DNA from: Trochalopteron elliotii
Lineage: Eukaryota > Chordata > Aves > Passeriformes > Leiothrichidae
DNA length: 64,000 nt
Direction of reading: 5' to 3'
Assembly: GCA_024734555.1 (NCBI GenBank)
Contig: JANPWX010000544.1
Coordinates: 1 to 64,000, forward strand
Position numbers and translations under genes: made by a program. Below are positions 1 to 10,747 of this stretch, piece by piece. The notes beneath the pieces were generated by a model. That model did not search any database. It saw only the letters and a list, made by a program, of their open reading frames with translations, and had not been told where the DNA came from. Position 1 is the stretch's first letter. Each line of letters starts with the position of its first letter.

Positions 1-72
1 ACCACGTGTTCTCTCAAAAGTGTCTCAGGTTTGCAGAGTTCCCTCTCCCTGCTGTCCACAGATGCTCCTACA
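1..72 (+). mobile_element. 3' end of an ERV LTR, cut by the window edge
   Basis: This stretch matches the reverse complement of the LTR tail at 12415-12485, sharing the CACGTGTTCT motif, the CTCAGGT(T/C)TGCAGAGTTCC stretch and the terminal GCTCCTACA. It ends at a typical ...CA terminus at 72. Only the last part of the LTR is inside the window, so I cannot say whether it is a solo LTR or belongs to a provirus lying to the left. Confidence 0.6.
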
Positions 73-2100
73 CTCTGGTGCCTGGAGGCAAATGCTCCTC
101 ATCTCCCCAAGAGCTCCTCCCTGGTGCCCAGCAGCTGAAATCAGAATAAATGCTTCCAAAAGTCACTGCTGTCAGGGGCTGTGTGTGCTGCCAGCAGCAG
201 AGGAGGTAAATGCTGTACCTGTACAGCAGCCAGCACCTGAAGGCACCAGGCAGCTCATCCTGGGCACACGGGGACATCCTGCAGGACCAGACCTGCTGGG
301 CTGCTCCTCTTCTTCAACAGAATCATGGAGAAACCCTACAGCTTTGGCCCATGGACCCCTCAGGCACAGGAATTAGGGAGCCACAAGCTCCTGGGGGTGT
401 TGACAGCGCATGAATTGTTTGTGACCTGGGCTGTGTGGAGGCCCAGGAGCATCCACGGTGCAGGGACAGCACTGGGAGCCAGGCAGAAAGGTTTGCTCTG
501 GGCTGTCATACAGTGAAATATCCCCAGCCAGGTGTCCTGGTGAGGTCCCTGTGTCCTGAGAGGCCACAGTGAGGGCCCTGAAGTGACAACCCCACTGGCA
601 GCATGGCCCTGACTCTACAGGCACATTCACTGGCATGTGACAAGTGTCACTTACCTGCTTTGGTCTTTGGGGAGGCAGTGGAGATCACTGCTCTGAGCTC
701 AGTTTGGAGAAGCAGGGGTGGTCTGGGCACTAAACCAAGCAGAGAACCTTTCCCACCAGCCTCAGCAGTAAGTGAGAAGATCTTTTCCCCTCCCATTCCA
801 GCACAGCCTCACTGTAGATGTTAAACCTCACCCAAACCTTCCTTTTCCCCACAAGCCCCACAGGTTCACTGCCCCCAGGACCTCCCTGCCCAGCAGTGAC
901 CCCAGCACAGCACTCCACTCAGCTTTTCCTTGCTGTGATGTCTCTGCATTCACTGCCACAGCCCAGTCTGGCCTGCCAGGGGGGAGCTCTCCAGAAAAGA
1001 CACTCCCCACCACGGTTTTTGGGAGGAGGAGATTGGGAGCACAGGATCTGGGGCATGCCCCTGATGAGGAAACCGTGTAGAGCCAAGCCAAGCATGAGGG
1101 AAAGGAGCATTAGGAACCCCAGAGACAAGGATTCTTCCAGATCTTCCTGCAGGGAAGGGCAGGACAGAGGAGCTGCCCAGTGGCCACGGGACATTGCTCT
1201 GTGCCCCTGCAGAGGCATTTTGGACCCGGTCCTGCCCAGCTGCAGTGACACCTCTGCTCTGCCCCATCTCCCAAAAGAAAACCATCTACACACAGGTGTA
1301 AATCAGGACTTACCTGCTCGGAGGGGCTGCTCTGAGCTGCCAGGCAGGTGCAGAGGAGATCCCATCCAGGGTGGTGAGAGCTCAGATGTTTCCTCCTTGA
1401 GCCATGGCTTCTGCTCTGCATTCAAAGTGCTGCTGGATCTCCTCTTTTTCCTAGAAAAAAAAAAAATCCTTCCTGGTAGTACATTACTACATGCCTGATG
1501 TAGAGTCCCTTAATTATATTATTTTTTTAAGACAAAGATCAGAGGCTGGTGCACAGGAGACTGTGACAATTCCAATGGCTGTTACCATTCCAGCAGGCAA
1601 AGCCCCAGCACCAGGAGCTGATCCCCAGCATTTCTGGAAGTTCAGGCTCCCTTTTCCCCACAAAACTCCATTGTCTGCATAACAGCATCCTTCATGGAGA
1701 GCTGAGCATCCCTCCTGAGCTGGGCTTCCCTAGTCTGGGGCAGTCCCCAGGCCCACCAGAGCTTCCAGATCTCCCCCAGCGCCCCAGGAGGAGGCCACCA
1801 GTCCACTGGGCTCTGTGGCATGGAGACATTCTGATTAAATCACCTTATTTTTTCTCTCTGTGGCTGCAGGAGGAAGCTCAGCCTGTGCTGATGACAGTGT
1901 TCCAGGCAACCACAGCACCCATCAGCCCTCACAGCCCAGCCACTCTTGCCCAGGCACAGCCCCCTGCTTGCCAAAATGCCATCACCTTCCCCATCATCTT
2001 CCCTGCGCCCACCTCCTCGGGGGAAAAAAAAAAAAAAAACAACCAAAAATCCACCTCAGCAAAACGGCTCATCCATCCCCTGTGCAAGCCAGCAGGGGTT
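73..2100. other. upstream intergenic DNA, no gene recognised
   Basis: I see no conserved exon, RNA gene or clear transposon in these 2 kb. Open frames on both strands are short, overlap in several frames and resemble no protein I know. In other vertebrates the beta-type gene of this cluster lies head to head with the alpha-3 subunit gene (human GABRQ/GABRA3 arrangement), so the neighbour to the left may be GABRA3 on the minus strand. No GABRA3 coding exon is visible here. Short A-runs occur near 1455 and 2024. Confidence 0.5.
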
Positions 2101-2114
2101 AATGTTGTCAGCCA

Positions 2115-2122
2115 TGACGTCA
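2115..2122. promoter_or_regulatory. cAMP response element (CRE) palindrome
   Basis: The sequence is TGACGTCA, the full 8-bp consensus bound by CREB/ATF factors. It sits about 1.1 kb upstream of the initiator ATG. A full CRE with its intact CpG is uncommon by chance in AT-leaning flanking DNA. Function is inferred, not shown. Confidence 0.5.
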
Positions 2123-2582
2123 GGATCCCAATTTGTCCGGAGAGTCCCCCTCCCCAACCACAAACTCCCTCTCTCCTCCCCTCCTCTTGTGACTTTGCAA
2201 TGAGCAGCAAAACTCCACAGGAGCTGCGGCAACAGCGCTAGGGAGACATCCAGCCCTCCCTGCCAGAGCAGCGCTTCCCGCAGGCAGGGATTGATTTATT
2301 TTCTACACATGCATATATGTATTTTTTATTTATTATTATTTACCGGGCTGCGTTTGCTTTTCCTTTTTTATTTTATTTTTTTTGTGTGTGTGTTTTCTTT
2401 TTTAGCCTTTTCGCAAAAGCCCCAAACCTCTCAAGTGATGAGCCTGAGATTTCCCTAAAATAAAATAAACTGCACAGTGGGGCTGGGTGGTTTCCCCCAT
2501 CCCCTATAGGAAAATAAAGAGGAAAGGGGGAGCAAATAGGTAAAATTCAGAATAAAATCACATTGCTCGAAAACTCACACGT

Positions 2583-2600
2583 CCTCCCTCCCTCTCTCCC

Positions 2601-2671
<71 letters not shown>

Positions 2672-2692
2672 CTTTCTCCTCCTCCTCCTCTC
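2583..2692. repeat. compound microsatellite (CT)n-(CA)n plus CTC run
   Basis: A pyrimidine CT/CCT tract (2583-2632) runs into an uninterrupted CA tract (to about 2668), followed by a short CTC trinucleotide run (about 2678-2692). It lies in the presumed 5'UTR or proximal promoter, about 520 bp before the start codon, so it may be length-polymorphic and, if transcribed, part of the leader. Confidence 0.9.
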
Positions 2693-3213
2693 TGAAGGTG
2701 GGTAGCAGGAGCCATGCAACATCTGCAGAACCGGATGGCAAAAGAGCAGGAGGAAAAATAATCCAAGTGGAGTGCTCAGGGGACACTGAGTTGTTTTTTT
2801 TTTTTCTTTTTCCTTTTTATTTATTTTTTTAAAATTTTTTTTCCCCTTCTTCTTCTTCTGCCGCGTACCTGTGAGATTCGATTTCACATTTTGCTGAGCC
2901 CATTTTGGGGCATTTTATTTTTCTTTCTCTTGGGATTTTCTCCATTGCCAGAGGATGTCTCTTGTTGAGAGGATGCTGAAAGGAAGAAGAAACGAATTCT
3001 TTGACTGGCACTGAAGGAGTGGGGGGGTATTTTTCCCCCTCATTTTTTAGTTTTTCTCCATTATTCTTTTTCTCTAGGAAATCATTAACTGGGGGGGGGG
3101 TCGGTTTCTTTTCTCCCTCCCCCCCTTTTTTTGGAGGGGGATTTTCAGAAGATCCATCTTTCCTTCCCCTCCCCTCCAAAGATTTTTTTTTTCATCCTTT
3201 CGTCTTTGTGGAA

Positions 3214-3293
3214 ATGTGGACATTTCAAGCAGACAGATTGAGTGGAATTGTCTCTGCTTTAGCAGCTCTTTGTCTCGCCTGCTGTGCGCAAAG
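3214..3293 (+). CDS. GABRB4: GABRB4 exon 1 (coding part): signal peptide
   Basis: This exon encodes the first 26 residues plus two bases of codon 27 of a GABA-A receptor beta subunit, a ligand-gated chloride channel subunit of the neuronal plasma membrane. Residues 1-9 are polar or mixed. Residues 11-25 form a hydrophobic Ala/Leu/Cys-rich core, and cleavage is likely just before Gln26, the position matching mature residue 1 of other beta subunits. The start at 3214 is chosen because it is the first in-frame ATG, has G at -3, and begins a typical signal peptide. The exon ends at AAG|GTAAGG, a strong donor, in phase 2, and joins the exon at 7274 to form AGC (Ser27). Alternative first exons, known in GABRB3, cannot be excluded. 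Confidence 0.9.
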
Positions 3294-4250
3294 GTAAGGA
3301 CTGCGATCCCAGGCTGCGGGGACAGCGGGGCTGGCACGGGGCTTGTTTGTCTTGTTTGGGGTTTTCTCCATCGAGCCGCATGTGGGAAAGGGGAGGGGGT
3401 TCTCTCCCCAAATCGCTTCCCCTGCCGTCTGCTATTGTTATTCCCCAGCCCGTGCCGTTCCAGGGGGGAGGAGGAGGGATGCTCAATACGTGAGATGTGG
3501 AGCAGACTCTGCGGACGGAGCCCACCTCGCTGGCAGAGCGTGTGTGCGCGTCCCCCTGCCCAAGCCGGGGAGGGGAAAATGGCCAAACGAAGGGTTTTGC
3601 TGGGGAACATGGTGCCCGCAGGAGCCGCCGGAGCCCCGGAGCTGCGCTACGCACCCGGCACAGGCTGCCTTGTCCATGCCTGAGCCTGCACACGCAGCCA
3701 CACTGGCACCCGAGCGAGCTGCGCCGTGCCACAGCCCCGGCTCTGCGGAGCTCCGGGGGCGATGCCCACGGGCCGTGCCTCCGCGCAGATTTACGGCATG
3801 CAACACCCTCCTTCTTCCTTCCTTCCTCCGTGGGTGCCATCCATCCGCATCCATCCCTGCGTGTGCGCAGCCATCCGTGTGTGTGTGTCACTCCACACCT
3901 CCGGAGGCAGCTTCACCTGGGGGCCGAGCTGAGCATCCCCGGCGTGCTCAGGGGTACGCCCGGAGCGCTCGGGTTGTTCCCGGGGTACGCCCGGAGCGCT
4001 CGGCAGGTGCAGGAGCCCGTGCAGCCCGGCCAAGGTGTGCGGAGCACACACACACACACCTGTTTGCTCGCCCATCCGCCGCTCGCACACGCGGGAGGAG
4101 CGCTGCTGCTCGCCCTTCCCTCCCTCCCTCCCTCCCTGCGCACACCTGCGGCCAGGTGCGTTTGTCCCTGCGCGGCCGGGGGGAGCTGAGGCATCTCCCT
4201 GCTCAGCCATGCACGGGGAGCAGCGCGTTCCCGACGCGCACACACAGGTC
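3290..4250. promoter_or_regulatory. CpG island over the start of intron 1
   Basis: CpG dinucleotides and G+C content rise sharply right after exon 1 and fall off near 4250. The rest of the window is CpG-poor, which marks a probable unmethylated promoter-associated island. The island contains short CCTT and CCCT tetranucleotide runs (near 3811 and 4119) and a duplicated 26-bp-spaced motif, GGGGTACGCCCGGAGCGCTCGG, at about 3950-4003. A 2-base gap lies at 4255-4256. Long open frames here result from high G+C and not from genes. Confidence 0.7.
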
Positions 4251-4542
4251 CTGGNNTGGCAGGGCCGTGGATGCCCAGGTTTGTGTTCCAGGTCCTGGCA
4301 GGGCTGTGGGGGCCCAGCTTTGTGTTCCCATAGTTATAAACACGCACAGGCACAGGCATGCACCCACCTTGCCCACACCACTCATGCGTGGTCCTGCTGT
4401 GTTGGGACACACACACAGAGGCATCTCAGGCACTGTCCAAGCAAATATGTGACATTTAAAGCCCACAACAACCCCCTTTGCTCAGAAGTGTGCCCTCACA
4501 CGTGTGTTTGTACATCCAGCACTGATTTTCACCCGGAGCCTG

Positions 4543-4544
<2 letters not shown>

Positions 4545-4574
<30 letters not shown>
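4545..4574. repeat. (TG)n microsatellite
   Basis: An uninterrupted TG dinucleotide tract of about 15 units lies in intron 1, in a region already enriched in CACA/TGTG words. Confidence 0.85.
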
Positions 4575-4575
<1 letters not shown>

Positions 4576-5710
4576 ACAGCTCAGAGACAAAACACTCTCC
4601 ATGTGCACAAGCCTCCAGCTACTCCCACACACCCCAGCCAGCAGCACGGGGTGCTGGGATGGAGATGTTTGGCTGCAAGTGTACGTGGATCTGCAAAGCA
4701 CATGCCCACTGACACAGAATCAGGGGCACGGCGCTCAGGAATTCAGATCACAGGCTGGCTGGATGTGCTCCCCGAGCGGATGCAGACCCACATTTGCCAG
4801 GAATAGCACTGGCATGCAGCTGCTCGCCCACAGCTGGGTAAATGCATGACTTGCCTCCTCCGTGGGAGGGATGTGGCTTTTTGGATCAGAGGGAGTGCTG
4901 GGAGGCAAAAGACCTTGTCCTTAATCATGATGGTTTATTCCCTCACTAGGCCAACTTGTAGCTGGTGAGGAGGGAAAAGTCCCCATGGCCCTCTTCCCAC
5001 TCTGTCCCTTTCTGCAGGGCCCCTGACACATTGTTTACTGTCTCTACCTCAATTTCCCTGCTTATATTAATGAGGTAAACACTGATTCCTGAGTTTATGC
5101 ACTGCAGGAATCCAAACAGAGGTGTCTAAATCCCTTGAGAAATGCACAGTGTCCATATTATGACTATGGAAATCTGTGTACTTAGGAATGGCTGTCTAGA
5201 GATGAACAGATGCTGGAGCACACTCTCAATCCTCAGTGACAGGACTGTGTTTTGCATGCTGCAAAGCCTCACACACCTGCAGAGGAATCCACAGATGCAA
5301 GTGGACCTGGCAAGCCTAGACAGGGTGTTGTGAAGGTGCCCACCTGCACACACCTCTCTGGCCTTTGCACAGTGATTAAAGCTGAGCTGCACCACTCTCA
5401 GGAGCACACTCAGGAGTGGAGCTCAGACCCCTTCCCCTGCCAGCACAAGGGCTTGTTCATTGCCCATGCAGCAGAGCTGGGTGCTGCCTCACATTTACAC
5501 ATCCCTGTCTTGGTGAGGAATTCCTGCACATGCAGAGCCCTGGGAGCTGCCCAGGTGCTCCTGTGTGCTTCCACCCACACCCCTAGGGAGAGTCTGGGCA
5601 CCAGGGAACCCAGCCTCAGGAACCCACAAATCCCTGCTGCTGTGTTCTTCATAAATCCTGTCCACAGCCCAAAGCCTCATCACACCCCAGCAGTGCAAGG
5701 TCTGCACCCA

Positions 5711-5836
5711 CTGTCACCTGCAGCCACCTGCAGCCACCTCCAGCCACCTTCAGTCACCTCCAGCCACCTCCAGCCACCTTCAGTCACCTCCAGCCACCTC
5801 CAGCCACCTCCAGCCACCTCCAGCCACCTGCAGCCC
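5711..5836. repeat. 10-bp minisatellite, unit CAGCCACCTC
   Basis: About twelve units of exactly 10 bp run in constant register from 5711 to 5830. Variants are CAGCCACCTG, CAGCCACCTT and CAGTCACCTC. A CTTCAGTCAC / CTCCAGCCAC alternation in the middle suggests a 30-bp higher-order step. Confidence 0.9.
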
Positions 5837-5954
5837 CTGGCTGGGATGTGGTCACACACATGCACACACATCTGTGCATGTTTTAGAGCTGTGCTCTCCT
5901 GTGTCTGTGTGGACAGGCAGGGAGTCCCTACATGCTCCGTGCAGCCAGGAGAGC

Positions 5955-5999
5955 CTGTCTGTCTGTCTGCCTGCCTGTCTGTCTGTCTGTCTGTCTGTG
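5955..5999. repeat. (TCTG)n microsatellite with TGCC variants
   Basis: About eleven tetranucleotide units of TCTG are interrupted by TGCC variants near the middle. A short GGCAGA hexamer run follows at 6053-6079. Confidence 0.85.
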
Positions 6000-7273
6000 C
6001 AGACACACGGACACGCCAGCGGCAGCGCTGGTGTCCAGGCAGGCGCGGGGCTGGCAGGCAGAGGCAGAGGCAGAGGCAGTGCCGTGGTGCAGCTCTCCAG
6101 GTTGACTGGGATGGATGTGGGAGGCGGTGTTGACAGGGAGACATGCCGTTGTGGTGGGTGACTGCAAAGAGCAGCAGTTGTCAGCGGCAGGGTCTCTATT
6201 CTCATGCAAAGCAGGGGACGAGGGTGGCACAGAGGCTGGGGATTCAGGCACAAAACACACCCCGCAGCACTGAGCAGGTCCAGTATTTTTAGCATCCCCT
6301 GCTTTCTGGTTTTCCCACCTTCAGTTTTGGTTTGGCCCTTGGGCTGATTTCAGAAGGAATTCCCTTCTTGCTGTAACGGCTGGGTTGGTGTTAGGGAGGA
6401 CCTCTGCCCCCTCTGCGTGCAGGTTAAAGGGCTGGGAGGGAAAGGATTGCTGCTCTGGCACACAGAGGGGAAGATGGACTCTCCTTCCCTGTCTCTGCCT
6501 CTTGATCTGCGTTGCTAAGAAGTCACAGTGATGCTGAGTGACAGAAACTGAATTTTTACGTGGCAAAGATCAGCCGTACATTGAGGCCATAGGAGAAAAT
6601 GGAGCATTGTTTCCTCATTTGCTTCAATAGCCTGAAGGAAGCCCTGGGAGCAGGGAGAAGCAGAGGTTGCACTGGGGTGTGTGACCCTGCAGGGTACCCC
6701 TGGTGTAGTGGGGACCTTGGGACATGCCAAGGCTGTGCTGGGTGATGTAAGAGCTGGAGCAGGAGCCCAGCTTGGCTGAGGAAGGGGAGTGAGACCTGCA
6801 GGAGAGAGGCTGCAGCTGCCCCATGCACAGCCCGGGGGACAGAAAGGACAATTTCTGTTGGTGCCCCCCTCTGTGGGCAGGGCACAGGGAAGCCCCCCAA
6901 GTCTGTGACACAGTGGCCAGGGTGCTCACTGAGGGGGGCAGCAGCAGGATGTGGGGTGCTTGCAGCAGAGGGATACCAAGGGACAGAGCTTGGGGTGCCC
7001 TGGAGTCAGGGCAAGCTGCAGAAGTGGAGCCAAAACACTGCTGAGGCTTCTGAGCACCTCCCAGGATGGCTATGGGGCCCTGTGGGGCTTGTGGGCAGGT
7101 GGGGGTCTGAGAGCTGTGCCAAGGACAGAAAACACGAGGGAGAGAGAAAACAGAGAGGCTCTGCCCATGGATGGGGCGTTCTGGTGCCCTGGGGTGTGAA
7201 GGATGCTGAGGTACCTGTCCAGGACCTCTGGTGCCATATGGGATGATGACATCTTTCTTCTTTTGTCTTTCAG

Positions 7274-7362
7274 CCCCTCCACTGGAAATATTTCTGTGGT
7301 GAAAGAGATTGTGGACAAACTGCTGAAGGGCTATGATGTCCGCCTCAGGCCTGACTTTGGAG
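7274..7362 (+). CDS. GABRB4: GABRB4 exon 2: start of the mature extracellular domain
   Basis: This 89-base exon completes Ser27 and encodes residues 28-56 plus the first base of Gly57. It contains the N-glycosylation sequon Asn32-Ile-Ser, equivalent to Asn8 of mature beta subunits. It also carries the family block [14 protein letters not shown] followed by RLRPDFGG, the N-terminal alpha-helix and first turn of Cys-loop receptors. The text matches beta-4 better than beta-1 to beta-3, where I recall the helix block as containing VKETVD. The exon is one codon shorter than the 92 bases usual in GABRB3, matching a one-residue shorter mature N-terminus. Acceptor TCTTTCAG|C and donor GAG|GTACGG are both good. 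A G-rich minisatellite begins about 20 bases after the donor. Confidence 0.95.
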
Positions 7363-7385
7363 GTACGGTGAGGGCTGGCCGTGGG

Positions 7386-8231
7386 CAGGGGGGCAGGGAT
7401 GGCCCCAGAGGGGCAGGGATGGTCCCAGTGGGGCAGGGCAGGGATGGCCCCAGAGGGGCAGGGATGGTCAGCGGGGCAGGGATGGGCAGAAGGGCAGGGA
7501 TGGGCAGAAGGGCAGGGATGGCTCCAGAGGGGAAGGAATGACCAGAGAGGCAGGGATGGGCAGCAGGACAGGAATGACCAGCAGGGCAGGGATGGGCAGA
7601 GGGATGGGGATGGCCAGCAGGACAGGGATGGTCAGCGGGGCAGAGATAGCCTGAAGGGCAGGCATGGCTCCAGAGGGGCAGGGATGGCCCCAGCAGGGAT
7701 GGCCCCAGCAGGGATGGCCCCAGTGGGGCAGGGATGGCTCCAGCAGGGCAGGAATGGGCAGAGGGGCAGGGATGGTCAGCGGGGCTGGGATGGCCTGCAG
7801 GACAGGGATGGCCAGTGGGGCAAGGATGGTCTGCAGGGCAGGGATGGGCACGGGAGCAGGGACAGCCAGGGGGACAAGGATGGCCCCAGCAGGGCAGGAA
7901 TGGCCCCAGTGGGGCAGGGATGGCCTGCAGGACAGGGATGGCCAGTGGGGCAAGGATGGTCTGCAGGGCAGGGATGGGCACAGGGGCAGGGACAGCCAGA
8001 GGGGCAGGGATGGGCAGCAGGACAGGAATGATCAGAGAGGCAGGGATGGCCAGTGGGGCAGGGATGGCCCCAACAGGGCAGGGATGGCTCCAGAGGGGCA
8101 GGGATGGCCAGCAGGGCAGGGATGGCCAGCAGGGCAGGGATGGGCACAGGAGCAGGGACAGCCAGTGAGGCAGGGATAACCAGTGGGGCAGGGATGGCTC
8201 CAGAGGGGCAGGGATGGCCCCAGTGGAGCAG
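7386..8231. repeat. G-rich minisatellite after exon 2, unit about 18-21 bp
   Basis: About forty imperfect units built on GGGGCAGGGATGGCCCCAG or GGCAGGGATGGCCAGCAG fill 850 bp. A higher-order repeat of 130 bp is visible: the block starting TGGCCTGCAGGACAGGGATGG occurs at 7791 and again at 7921. The plus strand is rich in GGG and poor in long C runs, so G-quadruplex formation in the RNA is plausible. The proline-rich minus-strand and GQGW-rich plus-strand open frames here are artefacts of the array. Confidence 0.95.
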
Positions 8232-10504
8232 GACCTGCTCCGTGTCTGTGCCAGCCCCTCAGCCACTCCCAGCACACCCAGACCACAGGCAGTGCTCCCC
8301 TCAGGCATCTCCAGCCCCAGCCCTCATGTCCTCATGGCCTTCTCCCTCTCATTTCTTTCACCCTTCCTGCTTTTCCTTCTCCTCCCGCCAGCTCCTCTCC
8401 TTCCACCATCACCCATCTCTGCAGACAGCTGTCTTGTCCATCGTGTGATGTTTTTTGGGCATATTTTGCCACCATAGAGACACTCAGTTTTCCTCTGCTC
8501 CAGGCTTTCCTCCATCACAGACAACAAGTCATCCCTCCTCCATTTCTGCTCCCAGTACCAGATATTTTGGCTCTTTTCCCTGCAGAGGGTCGAGGTGATT
8601 GCTGGTGGGGCTGTTGGATGGCCTGCAAAGCTGCTCCTTCAGCAACAGTGAGATATAAAATATTCCCTGGGGAGCTGGTGGCCTGACTGCCATTCAGTAG
8701 GAGGTGCAAGGGTCTTCAATCCCTCCCTTGGGTCCTGTGAGCAAACAGGAGAATCACAAGGGCCTGGTGGAGATGAAATATGGAAAATCTTTGGGCACTG
8801 TCGTGTTCCCAGGTCCAGTTGAGATCCCTTCCTTGGAGAGCAGCAGGCACTGGAAAAGCACAGGGAGGGGGCTTTGAGGACTTCCGAGCTCAGCCTGCCA
8901 AGTTTGGCTGTTTTAAGCCTTTGCTGGGTGATTTCCTCTTTCCTCCTCATGAGGAGATGCGTGGGGCTGGGGGATGCTCAGCCCACAGCAGGACAGCTAC
9001 ATGTCAGAGTGTCCCTCTGACTGATGGGAAACAGGCTCATGCCTGTGCTCTCAGGGGGGAGAGAGGCCAGGGACAATTATTTAGTGGTTCAAGGGAGCAA
9101 TTTTCTCCCAGCAGGGCTGATCCGTAGTTCCTGGAAGCTGGGAGTGGAGGAATATCCTCACTGATTTCATCAGGTTTTGAAGGCACCCCAGTGTATCTCT
9201 GCTTCCCACGACCAAGCCCACCTCTCCTTGAAGCCTCTGGTTTCCTGCACCTCACCCAGTCCTGCCCCATGCACTGACCACCCCATACCCTTCAGCAGGC
9301 ACTCCCTTCCATCCCCACAAACACCATCCCCACCGCCCTCGTCTCCTTGTTGTACCCTGTGGTGGAGCAGGGGCTTTCAGGTGGCAGCAAAAGCTGCTGG
9401 ACCCTGGCCTCAGGGAGGGCTCTGGGGTGGGGGAGATGATGCCCATCCCTCTGTAGTGCTCGGGAGGATCAGGGAGGTCAGCCAGTGCAGTGGGGAGACA
9501 CTTTGGATGCAGCATTCTGCAGGCAAACAGGGGATCCAAACCTTCCCTCTCTCCTGTGGACGTGGGATATGGCTGGCTTTGATTGAAAGGCTCTGCCCAG
9601 CAAACATGAAATGCCCCTGTTACCTGGCCAGCCCTGACCATGGAAATTGGTGCAGTCACATTTTATGAGGGAGAAGACATAAAAGTGGAAGAGAAGCAGG
9701 GTGTAAAGCCGTGGCAGTGACTATGATACAGGAAAGCAGGAGCTGAGCTGGCTCTGCAGAGTCACGGGGCAGAGGGAGCCATGGGCTGGGGGTCCAGCAG
9801 GTTTTATTTCCTGATTCCAGGCCCCCAGGGCACCCAGGACAGGGCCCAGCCCTTCCTTCAGTGCAGGGCTGTGCTGACCCTGCAGATCTGTGTGCTGCTG
9901 GGGCTGGGTGAGGCAGGCACTGTGTCCTCCCAGGCTGCAGGATGGATGGGGCTGGGCAGCCACAGCATTTGATTTGATTTTACTCTGAATTTCCACAGTG
10001 CAAGCTGCATTTCTCTTCACTCAAGCAAAGAAATAGAATTATGACCATAACCCCCTTCCCTGTGGTCACCTCACTGTTGTCCTTCACCCTTTCTTGTCCT
10101 TCCCTTTGCTCATGAGAGCAAGGTCCTGGTGGGGAGCACTTTTGTGCTTGTGGTGCAGGGATGCCCAGACTATCAGCACCCCTGGCTCCCTCCCACAAGG
10201 ACAGGCTTATCCAGGCACAATTCCTGCAGCATTTCCAGCTGGGTTGACACAAGGGTCTGGAAGCTGGAGATCATTGGTGTTATAAGGCCAGGTGGAAAGG
10301 GGTGGAAGTTTCCTGGTACCACTGCTGTACCCAGAGCTCACCAGCTCTCTGGGGTTTTGGATCAAACCCATTTCCAGGTGAAATCCAGTGGGATCATGCC
10401 AGGAGGTGTCTAACCCTGTGTGGCTCCCAGTCCATCCACAGTCCTGCTGTGGAGAAGGTGAAGTTCTCCCCAGTGAGTTGTGTGCAGCTGGCACAGCCAT
10501 AGGA

Positions 10505-10747
10505 CCCACAGGAACAGCATGAAGTTGTGTCAGGGGAGGCTCAGGTTGGATATTAGGAAAAGGTTCTTTCCCCAGAGGGTGATTGGAACCTGGAATAGGC
10601 TCCCCAGGGCTGCCAGAGCTCCAGGAGTGTTTGTACAATGCTCTCAGGCACAGGCTGTGGTTGTTGGGGTGTCCAGGACGAGGTCAGGAGTTGGACTGGA
10701 TGATCCTTGTGGGTCTTTTCCTGCTCTGGACATTCTCTGATTCTATG
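10505..10747 (+). mobile_element. CR1 LINE 3' fragment
   Basis: The sequence follows the 3' untranslated end of avian CR1: GGGGAGGCTCAGGTTGGATA, GGTTCTTTCCCCAGAGGGT, GGCTCCCCAGGG, TTGGACTGGATGATCCTTGTGG, ending with GATTCTATG at 10747. Only the last 240 bp are present, the normal result of 5' truncation. The segment is non-coding. Confidence 0.9.

Larger units (their letters stand above)
2100..3213 (+). promoter_or_regulatory. GABRB4: probable promoter and 5'UTR of GABRB4
   Basis: This block directly precedes the signal-peptide exon. It contains a perfect CRE palindrome at 2115-2122, an AT-rich stretch at 2290-2400, a CT/CA microsatellite and long T-rich runs at 2790-3200. The frame of the initiator has no upstream ATG back to at least 3001. 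No unambiguous TATA box or initiator fixes a start site, so the promoter/5'UTR boundary is inferred from position only. The CpG-rich island lies just downstream, over the start of intron 1. Confidence 0.45.
3294..7273 (+). other. GABRB4: GABRB4 intron 1 (3.98 kb)
   Basis: This GT-AG intron lies between the signal-peptide exon and exon 2. Its first kilobase is the CpG island. The rest holds a TG microsatellite (4545-4574), a 10-bp minisatellite (5711-5836), a TCTG tract (5955-5999) and a short GGCAGA run (6053-6079). Between about 4600 and 5700, and from 6100 to 7250, I see only unremarkable unique sequence. The acceptor has a strong pyrimidine tract just before CAG|C at 7273/7274. Confidence 0.85.

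Noticed and set aside
818..1498. 226-codon plus-strand open frame upstream of GABRB4
   Set aside because: There is no domain, codon bias or splice-site support, and overlapping frames of similar length exist on both strands. Probably chance.
1..3000. First exon of GABRA3 on the minus strand, as a head-to-head neighbour
   Set aside because: The gene order in other vertebrates makes it plausible, but no signal-peptide exon or conserved text of an alpha subunit is visible here.
3343..4452. 369-codon plus-strand open frame and its overlaps
   Set aside because: It lies in the CpG island, where stops are rare. It starts inside the intron, crosses unresolved bases and has no recognisable protein features.
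5252..6133. 293-codon plus-strand open frame in intron 1
   Set aside because: It passes through the 10-bp, TCTG and GGCAGA repeats and shows no family resemblance. Chance plus low complexity.
7331..8308. 325-codon proline-rich open frame on the minus strand, and GQGW-rich frames on the plus strand
   Set aside because: They follow exactly from the G-rich minisatellite and have no start context, domain or splice logic. The array lies in an intron.
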